This document shows, piece by piece, positions 60,624 through 64,000 of a DNA stretch of 64,000 nucleotides. The stretch covers positions 248,001 through 312,000 of the forward strand of contig NZ_AMQH01000005.1 in the NCBI RefSeq assembly GCF_000300195.1, read 5' to 3'. The number at the start of each line of letters is the position of its first letter. Within the stretch, counting starts at the first letter, position 1. A program made the position numbers and the translations under genes. The notes beneath the pieces are model-generated. The model was not told the origin of the DNA. It ran no database searches and saw nothing but the letters and a program-made list of their open reading frames with translations. The DNA is from Clostridium tunisiense TJ (GTDB lineage Bacteria > Bacillota > Clostridia > Clostridiales > Clostridiaceae).

Positions 60624-62864
60624 ATGATTAATAAAGCTTTAGAAGTTTTAAATAAATATTATGGTTATAGCTCCTTTAGGAAAGGGCAGGATAAAATAAT
60701 TGAGGAAATATTAAGGGGTAACGATACTGTGGCTATTATGCCAACTGGTGGAGGAAAATCTATTTGTTATCAAGTACCTGCCTTACTTTTAGAGGGTGTA
60801 ACTTTAGTTATTTCCCCCTTAATATCCCTTATGAAGGATCAAGTTGATAGTATTAGGGAGTTAGGAGTTGAAGCTGCATATATAAATAGTTCTTTAAGCA
60901 ATAATGATATAGCAGCAATATTAGAAAAACTTGAAAGAGGACAATTAAAAATTGTTTATATTGCGCCCGAAAGATTAGAATCAAATAGTTTTATTTCCCT
61001 TATAAGAGATATAAATATTTCACAAGTAGCAATAGATGAAGCACATTGTGTTTCTCAGTGGGGACATGATTTTAGAACTAGTTATAGAAATGTTAAAGGG
61101 TTTATTAAGTCTTTAAATAAGAGGCCTATTGTTACTGCTTTTACAGCTACAGCTACTGAGGAAGTTAGGGAGGATATTGTAAGTCTTCTTAACTTATCTA
61201 GACCTAAAGTTTTTATTCAAGGGTTTGATAGGGAGAATTTAAAAATTCAGGTTATAAAGGGGTTAAGTAAAAAAGAGTTTTTGCTTAATTATATAAAAGA
61301 GAATAGTGAATTGTCAGGAATTATTTATACAGCGACAAGAAATGAAACGGATAAGGTTTATGAAGCATTAACAGCGAGAGGCTACTCCGTAGGAAGATAT
61401 CATGCAGGGTTGTCTGAAAGCGAAAGAACTGAAAACCAGGAGGCTTTTGTTTATGACAGAGTAAATATTATGGTGGCTACAAATGCCTTCGGTATGGGAA
61501 TAGATAAACCTAATATTAGGTATGTAATTCATTACAATATGCCTAAAAATATAGAAAGTTATTACCAAGAAATAGGAAGAGCCGGTAGAGATGGAGAAAA
61601 AAGTGAATGTATTCTACTGTTTTCACCTTCTGATGTACATACCCAAAAGTATATTATTGATGTTGGAACTAACAATCCAGAAAGAAAAATTAACGAATAT
61701 AAGAAACTTAAGCAAATTATGGACTTTGTCCATTGTAATTCTTGCCTCAGAAATTATATACTAAATTACTTTGGAGAGGAAACCTCTAGGGAATGTGACA
61801 ATTGTAGCAGTTGCAATCTAGAAGGGGAACTTATTGATAAGACGATTGATGCTCAAAAGGTTTTATCTTGTGTATATAGAATGAACAGACCTTATGGAGT
61901 TAATATGATAATTGATGTGCTTAGAGGTTCCCAAAATAAGAAACTTAAGGATTTAAGATTAGATGAACTATCTACCTATGGAATTATGAAGGATTATTCA
62001 AAAGAAGGATTAAAGGAGTTTATAAATACCCTAATTGCCCATTCTTTTTTAGACTCTGTTGAGGGGGAGTATCCTGTTATAAAACTTAATCAAAAGTCTG
62101 TAGAGGTGCTCAAAGGCAGAGAAAAAGTAATATTTAAAGAACCTAAAAAGGTAGAGAAGGTAGTAATAAATAATGATTTATTCGAGTCCTTAAGAAATCT
62201 AAGAAGAGAGTTAGCAGCAAAAGAAGGGGTACCACCTTATATTATCTTTGGAGATAGTTCTTTAAAAGAAATGAGTGTTAGATATCCTAGTACATTAGAG
62301 CAATTTTTAGATATCAGTGGAGTTGGAGAAGTAAAAGCAAATAAATATGCAAGTTATTTTATTGAAGCCATAGTAGCGCATTTAGAGGAAAATGGCATTC
62401 AGGTTACCTGGACTTTTAAAAAGGAAGGAAAAGCTACATCTATTCTCAAAGCTGATGGGAATATGGAGGAGCATAAGGAGCCTATTACTAAAACTCATGA
62501 GAGCAAAACTAGTGATGAAAATAGTACATCTGATTCAGAGAAGAAAAGTAAAGAAAAATCCTACGAAGTTACCATTAGTATGATAAGGGATAAAAAATCT
62601 TTAGGACAAATTTCTGTTGAAAGGGAAATAGCATTAACCACAGTTTTAACACATGTAACAGAGTTTCTTACTACAGGAAGTCCCGTGGATTTTTCAGTGG
62701 ATTTTACTGATGTGTTTGATGAGAAAACAGAAAGCTTAGTAATGGAAGCAATAAAAGAAGTGGGAGCAAACAAGTTAAAACCTATTAAAGAAAAACTACC
62801 AGATTATATTACTTATGATCAAATAAAAGGAGTTGTGTTGAAAAATTACTCAAATCTTGTTTAG
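60624..62864 (+). CDS. recQ: RecQ family ATP-dependent DNA helicase
   Basis: A 746-residue helicase. Motif 0 is FRKGQDKIIE, Walker A is PTGGGKS (40-46), the DEAH box is in AIDEAHCVSQWGHDFRTSY, motif VI is QEIGRAGRDGEKSE, and the zinc site is CNSCLRNYILNYF with CDNCSSC. A winged helix and an HRDC-like domain (about 505-590, FLDISGVGEVKANKYASYFI) follow, and an extra C-terminal helix-turn-helix (about 650-746) lies after a charged linker. It unwinds DNA in recombination and replication repair. GAGGTGG precedes the ATG. Confidence 0.95.
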   Translation: MINKALEVLNKYYGYSSFRKGQDKIIEEILRGNDTVAIMPTGGGKSICYQVPALLLEGVTLVISPLISLMKDQVDSIRELGVEAAYINSSLSNNDIAAILEKLERGQLKIVYIAPERLESNSFISLIRDINISQVAIDEAHCVSQWGHDFRTSYRNVKGFIKSLNKRPIVTAFTATATEEVREDIVSLLNLSRPKVFIQGFDRENLKIQVIKGLSKKEFLLNYIKENSELSGIIYTATRNETDKVYEALTARGYSVGRYHAGLSESERTENQEAFVYDRVNIMVATNAFGMGIDKPNIRYVIHYNMPKNIESYYQEIGRAGRDGEKSECILLFSPSDVHTQKYIIDVGTNNPERKINEYKKLKQIMDFVHCNSCLRNYILNYFGEETSRECDNCSSCNLEGELIDKTIDAQKVLSCVYRMNRPYGVNMIIDVLRGSQNKKLKDLRLDELSTYGIMKDYSKEGLKEFINTLIAHSFLDSVEGEYPVIKLNQKSVEVLKGREKVIFKEPKKVEKVVINNDLFESLRNLRRELAAKEGVPPYIIFGDSSLKEMSVRYPSTLEQFLDISGVGEVKANKYASYFIEAIVAHLEENGIQVTWTFKKEGKATSILKADGNMEEHKEPITKTHESKTSDENSTSDSEKKSKEKSYEVTISMIRDKKSLGQISVEREIALTTVLTHVTEFLTTGSPVDFSVDFTDVFDEKTESLVMEAIKEVGANKLKPIKEKLPDYITYDQIKGVVLKNYSNLV

Positions 62865-63006
62865 ATTAAATAAAGAGAGCTAAGCTTTTAATACTGGAAC
62901 CTTTTTCTTATAAAATCAAATGCTGGAGCATATAATAGATTAACAACATATTATATAGAGAGAATATGTTATGAATAAGTTGTTAATCTATTTGGGAGGG
63001 GTAAGC

Positions 63007-63264
63007 ATGGACTTAGGAAAATTTATAATTGACCAAGCTCTAATTCTTGTTCCAGCACTATATGTTATAGGTATGTTTCTTAAGAATACACCAGCGGTTA
63101 AGGATTGGACAATCCCGTATATATTGCTAGTAGGTGGAATTATAGGCGCAATAGCTATAATGGGATTAAGTGTATCATCAGTAATTCAAGGAATATTAGT
63201 TACAGGTGTAACAGTGTTTACTAATCAATTAATTAAACAGACAGCAAAAAAGGATGAAGAGTAA
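63007..63264 (+). CDS. Phage-type holin family protein, isolated
   Basis: An 85-residue protein with two or three short helices (ALILVPALYVIGMFL, TIPYILLVGGIIGAIAIMGL, VIQGILVTGVTVFTNQLI) and a charged tail KQTAKKDEE, like the small clostridial Phage_holin_5-type family. ATG at 63007 follows GGGAGGGG; an in-frame ATG at 62971 lacks a site. No endolysin, capsid or integrase gene is nearby, so it is either a lone domesticated holin used for protein release or a relic. Confidence 0.78.
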   Translation: MDLGKFIIDQALILVPALYVIGMFLKNTPAVKDWTIPYILLVGGIIGAIAIMGLSVSSVIQGILVTGVTVFTNQLIKQTAKKDEE

Positions 63265-63281
63265 AAAGAATAATATTAAAA

Positions 63282-63316
63282 AGGGTAATCTCTAGAAACA
63301 GGGATTACCTTTTTGT
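63282..63316 (+). terminator. Terminator of the holin-like gene
   Basis: GGTAATCTC pairs with GGGATTACC (one T-G pair) and is followed by five Ts. Confidence 0.78.
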
Positions 63317-63361
63317 TTGTAGAAATATTAACTTTTAGGGAGAGTAAAATCCTGACTAACC

Positions 63362-63383
63362 TATCTTACTAAATTGTAAGATA
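63362..63383. promoter_or_regulatory. Operator-like dyad upstream of the last ABC gene
   Basis: TATCTTAC and GTAAGATA flank six bases about 160 bases before the ATPase gene. It could bind a repressor; TATTTTTATTG to its right also allows a weak terminator reading. Confidence 0.35.
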
Positions 63384-63543
63384 AGTATTTTTATTGTAAG
63401 GTAACTGAAATGGAGTAGGAAATCTAAAAAGGCTATAATAGGAATATAAGTTAAGAACATATGAGTGTAAAGAAAGTAGCTTTTAAAAAATAATTATAGG
63501 AATTTAGTATAAAGAATTAATTATTAGAAAAGGAGATTAATTT

Positions 63544-64000
63544 ATGGAAATTTTAAAGGTAGAAAGTTTAAGCAAGATATATGGTAAAGGGGATAATAAG
63601 GTAGAAGCTCTTAAAAATATTAGCATATCAATCAATAAGGGTGAATTTGTAGCAGTTGTAGGGGCTTCAGGGTCAGGAAAAAGTACTTTGCTTCACTTAC
63701 TAGGAGGGCTAGATAAGCCAAGTAGTGGAAAGGTTATTATAGATGGTGAAAGTATTTATGACTACAAAGAAGAAAAGTTAGCTATATTTAGAAGAAGAAA
63801 AATAGGATTTGTTTTTCAGTTTTTCAACTTAATACCTGTATTAGATGTAGAAGAAAATATATCTCTTCCAGCACTTCTTGATAACGATAAGGTAGATAAG
63901 GGATACTTAAAAGAGTTAATCCAAATCTTAGGCCTTGAGGAAAGAAGAAGTCATCTTCCTTCTGAACTGTCGGGTGGACAACAGCAAAGAGTTTCCATTG
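63544..64000 (+). CDS. ABC transporter ATP-binding protein (MacB/BceA type), 3'-truncated
   Basis: The first 152 residues of an ATPase that runs off the window. It shows Walker A GASGSGKS, LLHLLGGLDKPSSGKV, the Q-loop VFQFFNLIPVLDVEEN and the signature LSGGQQQRVSI near the end; Walker B lies beyond the edge. AAAAGGAG precedes the ATG. It is the same type as the ATPase at 6096, so an FtsX-like permease gene probably follows outside the window. Confidence 0.93.
   Translation, partial: MEILKVESLSKIYGKGDNKVEALKNISISINKGEFVAVVGASGSGKSTLLHLLGGLDKPSSGKVIIDGESIYDYKEEKLAIFRRRKIGFVFQFFNLIPVLDVEENISLPALLDNDKVDKGYLKELIQILGLEERRSHLPSELSGGQQQRVSI

Noticed and set aside
62392-62583. Second frame inside recQ
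   Set aside because: Overlaps the charged linker of RecQ in another frame; low complexity and no start signal.
62971-63264. Prophage region around the holin-like gene
   Set aside because: Neighbours are recQ and an ABC transporter; no integrase, capsid, endolysin or attachment-site repeat was seen.
1-64000. tRNA or rRNA genes
   Set aside because: No cloverleaf with a TTCGA-type arm and no conserved rRNA segments were recognised anywhere in the window; a tRNA scan would settle this.

Overview
The window is strongly AT-rich, uses clostridial-type ribosome binding sites (AGGAGG and close variants) and frequent GTG/TTG starts, and ends most transcripts in textbook hairpin plus T-run terminators. 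With flagellar stator genes, a candidate small acid-soluble spore protein, apparent spore-surface proteins, no respiratory chain and several oxygen-defence enzymes (NADH oxidase, MsrA, YaaA, AzoR), it looks like a chromosomal segment of a motile, spore-forming Clostridium-type Firmicute. No rRNA, tRNA, CRISPR array or intact mobile element was seen; the only mobile-element trace is a deleted IS remnant near 30.1 kb.

Layout. 1-10.2 kb: end of an alanine/glycine:sodium symporter, a DUF4153 membrane protein, a small HD (p)ppGpp-hydrolase-like enzyme, HutD, a PC4-like protein, then a TetR regulator next to a two-gene ABC exporter with a very large coiled-coil FtsX permease. 10.3-15.2 kb: an accessory-looking block with a six-blade PLL-type lectin, a downstream unknown beta-rich protein, a divergent FG-GAP-like calcium-loop protein, a small protein with an Asp/His/Tyr tail, and a PQQ-type sugar dehydrogenase. 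I infer a spore-surface cluster. 15.4-18.4 kb: a lysine riboswitch controlling a complete polar amino acid ABC importer, which identifies lysine as the probable substrate. 18.8-21.1 kb: YiiX-like hydrolase overlapping a TVP38-family protein, and a double GNAT protein. 21.4-25.3 kb: CstA-type transporter with a LytS/LytTR pair (pyruvate-sensing logic). 25.7-28.7 kb: MotA/MotB and an APC permease. 29-34.3 kb: MBL hydrolase, IS remnant, TipA-type MerR regulator with its own 19-bp-spacer promoter, GPH symporter, SPL-type radical SAM protein, DUF1905.

34.4-38.8 kb: an OmpR-type two-component system whose divergent upstream region carries two matching pairs of TTAAGGTT boxes, one facing its own operon and one facing a VTC-domain/DUF4956 operon; then AzoR. 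39-49.8 kb: DUF155, SulP transporter, YaaA, DUF2935, SNF2/SWIM helicase, CWC zinc protein, aldehyde dehydrogenase. 50.2-54 kb: an ECF metal transporter (CbiM-PDGLE fusion, CbiQ, CbiO) converging on LarE, suggesting nickel supply for the nickel-pincer cofactor. 54.3-64 kb: NADH oxidase, a gamma-SASP-like repeat protein, a cupin, a purine riboswitch with a variant core in front of an NCS2 permease, MsrA, a 53-residue zinc-ribbon protein, RecQ, a lone holin-like protein and the start of another ABC ATPase cut off by the window end.

Most interesting points: the spore-surface-like cluster with a recently amplified lectin propeller, the paired response-regulator boxes, the gamma-SASP-like protein, the purine riboswitch variant, and the TipA gene with an internal translation start.
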